Shown in pieces: positions 21,003-29,122 of a stretch of 64,000 nucleotides of DNA. Position 1 is the stretch's first letter; every line of letters starts with the position of its first letter. The notes under the pieces are model-generated. The model saw nothing but the letters and a program-made list of their open reading frames with translations. It did not search any database and was not told the origin of the DNA. A program made the translations under genes and the position numbers. The DNA is from Desulfonatronum thiosulfatophilum (GTDB lineage: Bacteria; Desulfobacterota; Desulfovibrionia; Desulfovibrionales; Desulfonatronaceae). The stretch spans positions 124,001 through 188,000 of the forward strand of contig NZ_FMXO01000005.1 of assembly GCF_900104215.1 (NCBI RefSeq). The letters run 5' to 3'.

Positions 21003-21006
21003 CATC

Positions 21007-21035
21007 TAAATACATGAACTGAATTGCCAAGTCAA
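21007..21035 (-). promoter_or_regulatory. Sigma-70-type promoter of proVWX
   Basis: On the minus strand a TTGACT -35 box and a TATTTA -10 box are separated by exactly 17 bases. It lies about 65-95 bases before the proV start codon. Confidence 0.55.
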
Positions 21036-22852
21036 CATGGATTTTCTGAACAATGGATTCGAGCTATCCATGGCTGAATTGGAAGCAATTAAATTTATGT
21101 AATTTGAAATGATCAAAAGGTATTTTATTTATAATTTACTTTAGTTTTACATAAAATTATGATTCAAAACCAAGAAATTATATTAGAAGATATGAATATA
21201 GTATTAATGCTAATAATTAATATAAATAGATTTTGTAAATTTATGCTATTTTGTGTAAAATTTGTGAGTTTTTGATAATGAATGGCAAACTGAGCAACTT
21301 TTTTGAAGAATTTTGAAGTTGAATGGGATTTTATTTTGAGCATGAGGGCAATTTGTCTCCGTTCCCACCTTTTTTTCATTTATATGGCGGAAACCTTTTT
21401 TCATCCCGTTTTGGATGTTTCCTAGAGTGGCGTCTTCGTGTCGGCCCGATGCAAGATCTGTCGAGGGCCAGAATTGTCTTGCTTTGGCGACATTGCGATC
21501 AATATGCAGGACTCGCAGCATCAAAAAATATGTGAATGTACATCAACTATATTGAAGAGGTTCCGAGTATTTTTCAGTAAATAATGTCCTGACCTTTTGA
21601 TTATTTGGAACGTAGAATTAAGCAAAATTGGACAACTTACTGATGAACCTATTGTTTCTATTGGTGATTACACATCAATATTTCAGAAATATTGTGATTA
21701 GAAATTAAAATTTGATTTGAAATTACACTTTTTGCATTTTAATATCAGATCGCCATTGCAAAATACATGGATTATCTTTTCCATATCAATGGCACTTCGG
21801 TTTAAATCAGAAGGGCAGTGGATGAACAATCCACCGTCGTCAGCTTGTTCTTGCAAAGAGGTTTCTCGCTGCTCCAGGCTGGACAACATAATATGTGCAA
21901 GGTTGAGCCGGATGAACCGCCGTTTTAGCCAGTTGTTTCATTTTTTGGTCATGATGACCTATGCTAAACTTATCCTGAATTTGAGGGATGCCTTCAACTG
22001 GCTTCCAAAGACCGACGTGAACGTGAAAGTCTTCCGCTTTTCCCGGATTCTGGCTGAGAAGTTGCTGCTGTAGGCAGCTCATGAACGGGTTGTCCCCAAA
22101 GATATGATTAAGAACAAGCTATTTCGAAACTTGCCAAGTTTAACCAGTAACGATGGGCAGGAGAAATGAAGTGAAACCGAACATGGACGAAAATTATCGA
22201 TATGAATCCCTGCGGGATTGGGCTCCATAGGCAAGTATCTGATCGCGATGAGCGATGTGTTTCCTCAACGGCGACCTGCGCTTATCGTGGAATGAGACGC
22301 AGCTTGCGCTGGAACCGCAAAGATTGATCAAGTTCGACATGAAACCGGAAAAAACGACGGCGAGGTTCATCACGCGAACCGAAGTTCTGAATGATGTTTT
22401 GGATGGCCTGGTTTTTGTAATACCCTACTCTGGTATTGCCAAAGATATTACTTGACGTAACAATTCAGGCAAATCTGGCTTGCCTCGATTTGCAACCTCG
22501 CAGATTTTCGTCGACTTTGCGGCATATGTGTACATATCCCTCTGCGCTATCCGCCAATTCTGGAATGGTGTCGCCATACATGAGGTATGAGGACTGGTCG
22601 CGGGATGAGCAAATTCCGGCTCAGTCAGACAAAGCGAGGCCACATAATCGAGACTCGGTCCATGATTGCATGCGAAGGGATATTTGCTGAAAAGTACTTT
22701 TGACGATGGGCGTTTTTCTTCTGCCGTGCTCTCTTTTCGAGAGGCGGGAAAACAATGTTTTGATCTTCCGGGCTGTTCAATGGTGAAACAAGAATGCGTC
22801 CGCGTATAAATCGCCGATACCGACCGATGATCTGTCCAGGACGAGGTTTCGC
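21036..22852. other. AT-rich tract without a convincing gene
   Basis: Composition shifts sharply to A/T, most strongly at 21060-21720, compared with the GC-rich genes on both sides. Open frames on both strands are short, overlap one another and have no ribosome site or motif, except one weak minus-strand candidate at 21698-21952. A 12-bp palindrome AAAAGTACTTTT sits at 22690-22701. The stretch looks like decayed or foreign DNA. No transposase, integrase or tRNA is visible. Confidence 0.6.
21698..21952 (-). pseudogene. Possible broken small gene with in-frame TGA
   Basis: From an ATG at 21952 the frame reads MTKK, a TGA at 21938-21940, then 79 codons open to 21698 with NNWLKRRFIRLN, LFIHCPSD and a closing CKKC pair. 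Composition looks more protein-like than the neighbouring frames. It could be a small zinc-binding protein killed by a nonsense mutation, a shorter gene starting at 21889, or chance. No ribosome site supports the internal start. Confidence 0.25.
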
Positions 22853-24046
22853 TTGAAGAACATTCGGATCACTCGCACCGCGGACGTTCCCGATGAGTTG
22901 CGCCTGGCCCGGAGCCTCAAAGCGCCGGAATTCGGGCCACGGATTCTGTTTTTCAGCGGGGGGACCGCACTCAACCCCTTGAGCAGGGATCTCGTGCAGT
23001 TCACCCACAATTCGATCCACCTGGTAACGCCTTTTGATTCCGGAGGCAGTTCGGCAAAGCTGCGCAAGGTTTTCCGGATGCCCGCCGTGGGTGATCTGCG
23101 TAGCCGGTTAATGGCTCTTACGGATCAGAGCGTGAAGGGAAATCCTGAAGTACGAAAGCTGTTTGCGCACCGACTGTCTCTTTTCGAAGACCCCGAGCTG
23201 TTGCGGCAACATTTGCAAAGCCTGGCTTCTGGAGAGCATCTGTTGATGCAGCGCATTCCAGACCCCATGGGATCGATGGTGCGAGATCATCTGGGCATCT
23301 TCCTGGAGCACATGCCCCAAAATTTCGATCTTCGCGGAGCTAGTATCGGAAACCTGATTCTTGCCGCGGGTTACCTTGCCGGTCAGCGGAACATTGATAC
23401 GATTATCTTTCTCTTCAGCAAACTGGCTGAAGTCCTGGGGGAAGTGCTTCCGGTTCTGGACGAGGATCTGCACCTGGCCGCTGAACTGGAAAATGGGACG
23501 CATATTATTGGACAGCATCTGCTCACGGGCAAGGAAGTGCCGCCGATATCCTCGAGGATCAAGCGGATCTGGATCAACCGGAATCCGACATCCATCGAGC
23601 CTGCGCGAGCACGAATTCGAAATCACGTCCGTGACCTGATCGTGCAGGCCGACCTGATCTGTTTTCCCATGGGCAGTTTTTATTCCAGCGTCATTGCGAA
23701 TGTGTTGCCGGATGGCGTGGGCCAGGCCGTTTCCGAAAATGATTGCCCGAAGGTGTATATTCCGAATACCGGAGCCGATCCGGAGCAGTTCGGAATGACC
23801 CTGGCCGATAATGTGACTACTTTGCTCCGGTATCTGCGCAAATCCAGCGTTGGGGAGCCGCCGGTGAACAAGCTGATCAATGTCGTTTTGTTGGACTCCC
23901 ATCTAGACAGGTACGCCCAGCCGGTTGATGTCGCGGCTGTACAAAAACTCGGCATCGAGGTGCTGGCCATGCCGCTTGTCGACGATGAACAGGAGATCAA
24001 GTTGGAGGCAAAACGTTTGCTGAAGGTGTTGTTGTCGCTGATCTAA
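22853..24046 (+). CDS. GAK system CofD-like protein
   Basis: A 397-residue protein starting at TTG, with GAGG six bases upstream. The N-terminal ILFFSGGTALNPLSR and HLVTPFDSGGSSAKLRK, the ASIGNLILAAGYL block and LICFPMGSFYSSVIANVLPDGV match the CofD/YvcK fold, which binds phosphate-containing substrates (CofD proper is 2-phospho-L-lactate transferase of F420 synthesis). The length and the neighbouring amphi-Trp gene place it in the group named GAK system CofD-like in TIGRFAMs, from memory. The other usual GAK partners (ATP-grasp enzyme, HprK-related kinase) are not in the window. The biochemical role is unknown. Confidence 0.82.
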   Translation: MKNIRITRTADVPDELRLARSLKAPEFGPRILFFSGGTALNPLSRDLVQFTHNSIHLVTPFDSGGSSAKLRKVFRMPAVGDLRSRLMALTDQSVKGNPEVRKLFAHRLSLFEDPELLRQHLQSLASGEHLLMQRIPDPMGSMVRDHLGIFLEHMPQNFDLRGASIGNLILAAGYLAGQRNIDTIIFLFSKLAEVLGEVLPVLDEDLHLAAELENGTHIIGQHLLTGKEVPPISSRIKRIWINRNPTSIEPARARIRNHVRDLIVQADLICFPMGSFYSSVIANVLPDGVGQAVSENDCPKVYIPNTGADPEQFGMTLADNVTTLLRYLRKSSVGEPPVNKLINVVLLDSHLDRYAQPVDVAAVQKLGIEVLAMPLVDDEQEIKLEAKRLLKVLLSLI

Positions 24047-24067
24047 AACTCAAAGAGGAGAGGAATC

Positions 24068-24493
24068 ATGTCGAAAGATGAAGTCAAATTCGAAGGCGTC
24101 ATGGAAAAGAGTCAGCTCGTGAACTATCTCGAAGACTTGATCGCCAGCTTGAAAAAAGGACAGATTTGCGTGCGTCAGGACGATCAATTCGTTACCTTGT
24201 GCCCGACCCGAACCATAGAGGTGGAGGTCAAGGCTTCCTCGAAAAAAGACAAGGAAAAATTTGAATTAGAGTTCAAGTGGCATCGCGAGGAAGGTCAGGA
24301 GGACAACCCAAAATCGAATCGTTCCTCAACTGACGAGGACCAGTCGAAATCGGGAAAGGATCCATTGCCTGCGGTGAGTGCGCCGGCAATTGAAGGCCAG
24401 GCCGGCACGTCGGATACGCAGTCCGATGAAGAAACGGGAATTTCCGGAGTGGGCATGGCTTCGGACAAGAAACAGGGAAGTGCTCAGGCCTGA
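24068..24493 (+). CDS. Amphi-Trp domain protein
   Basis: A 141-residue protein with AGAGGAG upstream. Residues about 5-75 form an amphi-Trp-type domain (VMEKSQLVNYLEDLIASLKKG, IEVEVKASSKKDKEKFELEFKW, ending in the aromatic pair FKW). The remainder, from about residue 80, is a low-complexity acidic tail rich in S, D, Q and E, probably disordered. It lies 22 bases behind the CofD-like gene in the same operon, an arrangement known from GAK loci. Function is unknown. Confidence 0.8.
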   Translation: MSKDEVKFEGVMEKSQLVNYLEDLIASLKKGQICVRQDDQFVTLCPTRTIEVEVKASSKKDKEKFELEFKWHREEGQEDNPKSNRSSTDEDQSKSGKDPLPAVSAPAIEGQAGTSDTQSDEETGISGVGMASDKKQGSAQA

Positions 24494-24529
24494 CGATTTT
24501 CGCAGAGCTGGACCGGTTGATGTCGCATG

Positions 24530-24560
24530 GCGGCTCGGGCAAGCGCTCGGGCCGCTTTTT
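24530..24560 (+). terminator. Probable intrinsic terminator after amphi-Trp gene
   Basis: GCGGC (24530-24534) pairs with GCCGC (24551-24555), directly followed by five T. The inner part contains the repeat CTCGGGC and pairs only partly. It sits 37 bases after the stop codon. Confidence 0.55.
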
Positions 24561-25017
24561 CATTTTGGTACAAGAAACTTTTCACGGAGCAACGACTCAT
24601 CCTTGTTCCGGCTGTCCTGATTTTTCGGCCTCGCAACTTTTCATCGGCTTCAGAACATCGAGCCACAAGCGATGCCAAATAATCCGGACAAGCAGGAACA
24701 CTCCATGTCTTGTCATGATGATGCAATATAACAGTCTTTTTGGAAATTGGAGTAAAAATGAGAAAAATTGAGAATATTCTTCTTTCGTAAACCAAGCGTC
24801 TTAGTCGGAATTTCAGGATACCTTGGGATTACCTTGCGGATACATGATTTACCCCATCTTTCGAATTTATGCCGATTATCTAAAGACTTAGGAAAGTCAA
24901 GTATAAAATATGAATTTTTATAATGACTTGCAGTAATTAAAAATGTTTTGATGAGTTTGAAAAAAGGATGATTCGCGCCTTGCCTCATGATCTTCAATGA
25001 GCGTAAGACTCACGTCC
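24561..25017. other. AT-rich leader upstream of dnaA
   Basis: No gene is supported. The stretch becomes AT-rich from about 24710 and presumably holds the dnaA promoter. I looked for DnaA boxes (TTATNCACA and its complement) and saw no cluster, so there is no evidence for the replication origin here. Confidence 0.5.
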
Positions 25018-26493
25018 ATGAGCGTCATCTGGAAAAAAACTCTTGAAATTCTTCAAAAATCAATAAATCCGGCACACGTCCGGGCTTGGTTGATCCCCCT
25101 GCAGTCCTCTCTGGACGACAACGGGCTCACCCTGACCGCCTCCAACGGCTTCGTGGTTTCATGGGTCAAGAGCCGCTATCTCGAGGCTATTGAACATGCC
25201 GTGCGTCAAGTTTCCACGCGTGATGTCCGCGTGCGGATCGTCAGTGCTTCCAATGGGGATCGACGTACGGAATGCTCCGCTCCGCAACGCATGCAGCAGC
25301 ATACCCTCCCCATGTCCATGACGCCTCAGTTGCCCGTGGTGCATGTCTCCCCGGCCGCAGCGGAAAACGGAGGTCCTGCCGGGACCAGCTTGCCGGGCGG
25401 ATTCGCGGGATGCAAGACAGGATCGGCAAATGCAACCGGCTGGCGTTTTTCCTTCCAGGATTTCGTGGTGGGCCCGAGCAATGAACTGGCTTTCAGCGCT
25501 GCCAGGAGCATCTGCCGGCAGCAGTTGGTCACGGACCAATTCTACATCTGCTCCGCTCCTGGCCTTGGGAAAACCCATCTTTTACAGGCCATCGGTCGGG
25601 AGTTGGCTGAAAAAGGCGGCAGGAACAGGAGCAAGGTCCGGCTGGCGTATCTCAGTGCCGAGGACTTCGCCTGTCGCATGGTCATGGCCCTGAAGCGCCG
25701 GGAGATGGAGACGTTCAAGGCCGGCTTCCGGGAAGGCGCGGACGTTTTGCTGCTGGAAGACGTCCATTTCCTGCAAGGCAAGGAAAAGACCCAGGAAGAA
25801 CTGCTGGCAACCATCAAGTCCATGCGTTCCATGGGCAAACAGGTTATTTTTACGAGTTCCTTCCTGCCCCGGGAATTGCCCAAGCTGGACGGACAGCTGG
25901 CTTCCCAGTTCTGCGACGGATTCATGGCGGTCATTGAAAAACCGGATTTCGAAACCCGGATGCGCATCCTGGAGGCCAAGGCCAAGGTGTTTCAGGTGCA
26001 GATTCCCCAGGACGTCAACGAACTGTTTGCCAACTCCATTCCCAACGACATCCGGCTCCTGGAGAACTGCCTGCAGAATCTGGTAATCAAGGCCAGATTG
26101 ATGAATCAGCGGATTTCCCACGGCCTTGCCCTGGAGATTCTGCGCAACTATGCACCGTCCGCGGCCAGGCCAGATCTGGAAAGCATCATCGCCTTCGTCT
26201 GCCGGTCCTTCAATCTGTCCCACGAAGCCCTGCGCACTAAAAGCCGGAAAAAAGAGAATGTTCTTGCCCGGAACACCATCTTTTTCCTGGCTCGCAAACA
26301 CACGGAAATGTCCCTGAAGGACATCGGCGAGGCCTTCAACCGCAAACATTCCACCGTGATCAAGGGCATCACCACCGTGGAGCGCGAAATGTCTCTGCAA
26401 AGCCAGGTAGGCAGGCAGATGGACCATCTGGTCCAAACCCTGGAGGCCCAGTCCTCACCCGGCGCTTCTTCCTCCCGCGTTATTACGCATTGA
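25018..26493 (+). CDS. dnaA: Chromosomal replication initiator protein DnaA
   Basis: About 491 residues. Domain I (residues 1-75: WKKTLEILQKSINPAHVRAWLIPL) is followed by a long variable linker. The AAA+ domain has Walker A APGLGKTH and Walker B ADVLLLEDVHFL. The C-terminal DNA-binding domain has KKENVLARNTIFFLARKHTEMSLKDIG and the signature FNRKHSTVIKG. The box-contacting HSTV is intact, but the preceding GGRD of most DnaA proteins is changed to FNRK. An upstream ATG at 24997 is also possible; neither has a clear ribosome site. dnaN and gyrB are not adjacent, so it may be a relocated dnaA or a second copy. Confidence 0.9.
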   Translation: MSVIWKKTLEILQKSINPAHVRAWLIPLQSSLDDNGLTLTASNGFVVSWVKSRYLEAIEHAVRQVSTRDVRVRIVSASNGDRRTECSAPQRMQQHTLPMSMTPQLPVVHVSPAAAENGGPAGTSLPGGFAGCKTGSANATGWRFSFQDFVVGPSNELAFSAARSICRQQLVTDQFYICSAPGLGKTHLLQAIGRELAEKGGRNRSKVRLAYLSAEDFACRMVMALKRREMETFKAGFREGADVLLLEDVHFLQGKEKTQEELLATIKSMRSMGKQVIFTSSFLPRELPKLDGQLASQFCDGFMAVIEKPDFETRMRILEAKAKVFQVQIPQDVNELFANSIPNDIRLLENCLQNLVIKARLMNQRISHGLALEILRNYAPSAARPDLESIIAFVCRSFNLSHEALRTKSRKKENVLARNTIFFLARKHTEMSLKDIGEAFNRKHSTVIKGITTVEREMSLQSQVGRQMDHLVQTLEAQSSPGASSSRVITH

Positions 26494-27484
26494 TTCCCCG
26501 CCACACATCGATCACCTGCCCGCGCTGAGCATCCAGGTCGAAGGCCTGGGCTGTCTGTTGTCCTGCCCGCAAAGCCTGTTCCCGTTCCTGGACGGCGGCG
26601 TCTGTCCAGAGCCGGACGGCTCTCTCCAGTGCCAGGGCCGCGGCCAGGGCGTCGCCGTCCGGAACCCAGTACCCGTTGCCCGGCCATGGGCTGGTCGGGA
26701 TGGGCCACCAGGGACGCCATCCCTCCTGCTCGATCTGGGTCATGTACTCCCATCCTCCGAAGCCGGTGAATCCCACCGCAAGGCAGCCGCAGGCCATGGC
26801 CTCCAGGGGCGGCAGGGAAAAACCTTCAGGATAGCCCGTGGCCAGAAAAATATGCGCGCGTTGGAGAACGCGGGCTACCCCATGCTGGTCCTGCCCATGA
26901 ATTTCCTCCCAGAGCAGTTTGTCCGGAAGCGACAGGCCCGGATTCCTCGCGGTGATGATCGCCCGGATCATCTCGACCTGGGCCTTGTTCTTGCGGGGCA
27001 TGTAGGCCACTCGAAGAGGACCGTCAGGTTTACGGAGCGGGGGGTGAAAGATCGAGCGGTCGATGCCCGGCCGCAGGACCGGACACTTGCGGCCCAGAGT
27101 CTGCTCGATGAACCAGGCCACGGGACGGGAGACGGCCAGAAACGAGACCGGCAGGTCATGCCAGGATACCCCGTTCGGCAGGCTGGAAAACAGATACGCC
27201 CAGTTCTGAACGTACACCACGCATTTTGCCGAAGCCTGCAATCCCGGGGTCAGGGCATTGACCCAGCCTTCGGGAACCAGCCAGATGTCCTGTTCACGCA
27301 ACTCCAGGCGATTCCAGTCCACAGCCGGCACTGAAAGCCAAGTCGGCAACACCGGGCGGCCAGATTCCCTGGGCACGATGCGGACCTTGAAATCGGATTG
27401 ATGCAGGTGTTCCGCCATCTGCATCAGTACGGCCAGTCCGCCGCTGACCCTGGCCATGGGAGGGAGAAAAACGTAGGTAGTCAT
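26483..27484 (-). CDS. Glycosyltransferase, GT4-like
   Basis: A 333-residue protein with the two-Rossmann layout of GT-B enzymes. The N-terminal glycine loop MARVSGGLAVLMQMAEHL and the C-terminal donor site GYPEGFSLPPLEAMACGCLAVGF, with its E-x7-E spacing, are typical of family GT4. It transfers a sugar from a nucleotide donor; the acceptor is unknown. It stands alone, and its 3' end overlaps the convergent dnaA 3' end by 11 bases, so the two transcripts are antisense to each other at their ends. Confidence 0.85.
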   Translation of the reverse strand: MTTYVFLPPMARVSGGLAVLMQMAEHLHQSDFKVRIVPRESGRPVLPTWLSVPAVDWNRLELREQDIWLVPEGWVNALTPGLQASAKCVVYVQNWAYLFSSLPNGVSWHDLPVSFLAVSRPVAWFIEQTLGRKCPVLRPGIDRSIFHPPLRKPDGPLRVAYMPRKNKAQVEMIRAIITARNPGLSLPDKLLWEEIHGQDQHGVARVLQRAHIFLATGYPEGFSLPPLEAMACGCLAVGFTGFGGWEYMTQIEQEGWRPWWPIPTSPWPGNGYWVPDGDALAAALALERAVRLWTDAAVQEREQALRAGQQTAQAFDLDAQRGQVIDVWRGINA

Positions 27485-27884
27485 TACGTAATAGCCTGAT
27501 CCAACCTTATGTGACCGGTCTGTCAGCCTGCAAGGTGATCTCCTGAAAGTTTATCTTATCAACAATGTTCGATGCACAAGTCGGCGAAGAATTTGCGAGG
27601 CCAAAATAATCGAGACAACCGGAACGCAACTCAGTAGTGACGAATGAGCTTCCAAATTGCCCTGCAAATCTTGTGAGATAAATGGACAAACCATCCGAAA
27701 TTTCTTAATGCGCAGATGTGACCGGTCCAAGACCATACAACGTCGCGGGTGCCGTGCTGCTCCGCCTCGAACGTGACCTGCTCCACATTCGGATCTGTAA
27801 CGCGCAGACGTAAACAACAAACACGATTACCAGGACCAAATTCATGCTGATCAGCAAATCTTTTCGTTCAGGAAACGAATCATA
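27485..27884. other. Intergenic region, no gene seen
   Basis: Divergent spacer between the glycosyltransferase and the racemase-like gene. Short open frames on the minus strand overlap each other and lack ribosome sites or motifs. It presumably contains promoters for both directions; none could be assigned. Confidence 0.45.
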
Positions 27885-29114
27885 ATGGACCCATGGTCTC
27901 GCCAAGCGCCGTTTGATTGTTTACGTGAAGAAGCCATCACAGTAACACCAACATCCCAGCGCATGCAACCCGACTTGCGTTGTGCTGACTCTCACACAGG
28001 CCTGACCGCCCGAATCCACCTGAATCGACTCCGGACCAATGTACAATTGGTTCGCTCTCATGTTCCAGCCCATGTTCAGCTGATGGGCGTGGTCAAATGC
28101 GATGGCTATGCCCACGGCGCGGTCCCCGTCGCCCAGGAACTCAAGCAGTGCGGGATCGAACAGTTGGTGGTCAGTTCGATCGACGAAGGGATCGCTTTGC
28201 GTCAAGCCGGCATACCCGGCCCGATCCTCGTTCTCAGCGATCCCCTGCATCCGAACCTGCACGACGCTTTGAATCATGACCTGACATTGACTGTGGCGGA
28301 TGAGGACTTCGCGACCCGGCTGGCCAGGTTGCAGGTCCGTCGCGGCCAACTGGTCGCGGTTCATCTCAAGGTGGATACCGGTCTGTTCCGGTTCGGGGTG
28401 GATGTGGCCCGGGCCGGAAAGGTGATGTCTGATCTGGCCAGAATTCGCCATGTCCGGGTGGATGGGGTCTACAGTCATCTCTCCTCCACCTTTCACGACG
28501 ACATTGAGAGCAATACCTACACCCGTTGCCAAATCAAGGCCTTCCAGGTTGTCCTGGACCATCTGCAACAACAGGGGCTGTTGCCGCCGGTGATCCACCT
28601 GGGCAGCTCCACCGGGCTGCTGGGATTCCCCGAGGAACTCTGTTCGGGCCGTATCAACGCCCTGCGCGTAGGTACCCTGTTCTATGGCTTCATGGAGCGA
28701 CCCAACGCCTGGAATAACCAGCCCAGGCCCATTGCCGAACTGACCACGCGGATCATTCAAGTGCGCGTGGTCAGGGCCAATGTCCATGTCGGCTATCATC
28801 GCGCGTATCGCATGTCCCAAGATGGTCTGATCGCGGTGATCCAAGGCGGCTATTTGCAGGGCCTGCACGGCGATCTTGCTGGAAAGTATCACCCCCTGGT
28901 CCATGGCAGACCAGCCACGTTGATCGGCAAGCCGGCCCTGGCCCAGTCCCTTCTTGACGTCAGCAACGCCCCTCAGGCCGGTCCCGGCGACGAAATACTT
29001 CTTGCCGGGGAAACGGTGAACATGTGCGCGGTCGGGCAAGCCTTGGGCCGATCAACCTGGGAGCTGCTTGCTCCGATGCTCAAGTCCGCCCGGAAAATCT
29101 ATCTTCAATCGTGA
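27885..29114 (+). CDS. Alanine racemase-like PLP enzyme
   Basis: A 409-residue fold-type III PLP enzyme. The cofactor Lys lies in VVKCDGYAHG (usual form VVKADAYGHG), the catalytic Tyr probably in VGYHRAYRMS, and RVGTLFYGF matches the phosphate-binding region. Departures from the family: GYADG is replaced by GYLQG, and the C-terminal SMD motif, normally part of the active-site entrance, is absent (PALAQSLLDVS instead). The first 25 or so residues are not conserved, so the start could be at 27963. It heads an operon with the sensor-MFS and GCS2-like genes, so it may racemise an amino acid other than alanine. Confidence 0.8.
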   Translation: MDPWSRQAPFDCLREEAITVTPTSQRMQPDLRCADSHTGLTARIHLNRLRTNVQLVRSHVPAHVQLMGVVKCDGYAHGAVPVAQELKQCGIEQLVVSSIDEGIALRQAGIPGPILVLSDPLHPNLHDALNHDLTLTVADEDFATRLARLQVRRGQLVAVHLKVDTGLFRFGVDVARAGKVMSDLARIRHVRVDGVYSHLSSTFHDDIESNTYTRCQIKAFQVVLDHLQQQGLLPPVIHLGSSTGLLGFPEELCSGRINALRVGTLFYGFMERPNAWNNQPRPIAELTTRIIQVRVVRANVHVGYHRAYRMSQDGLIAVIQGGYLQGLHGDLAGKYHPLVHGRPATLIGKPALAQSLLDVSNAPQAGPGDEILLAGETVNMCAVGQALGRSTWELLAPMLKSARKIYLQS

Positions 29115-29122
29115 ACGGGCCC

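Noticed and set aside
21938-21940. TGA read as selenocysteine
   Set aside because: It is the fifth codon of an unrecognised small frame, and no SECIS-like hairpin directly downstream could be drawn.
24561-25017. Replication origin next to dnaA
   Set aside because: The stretch is AT-rich but I found no cluster of DnaA boxes; a single relaxed box (TTTTACACA type) lies far away at 21252-21260.
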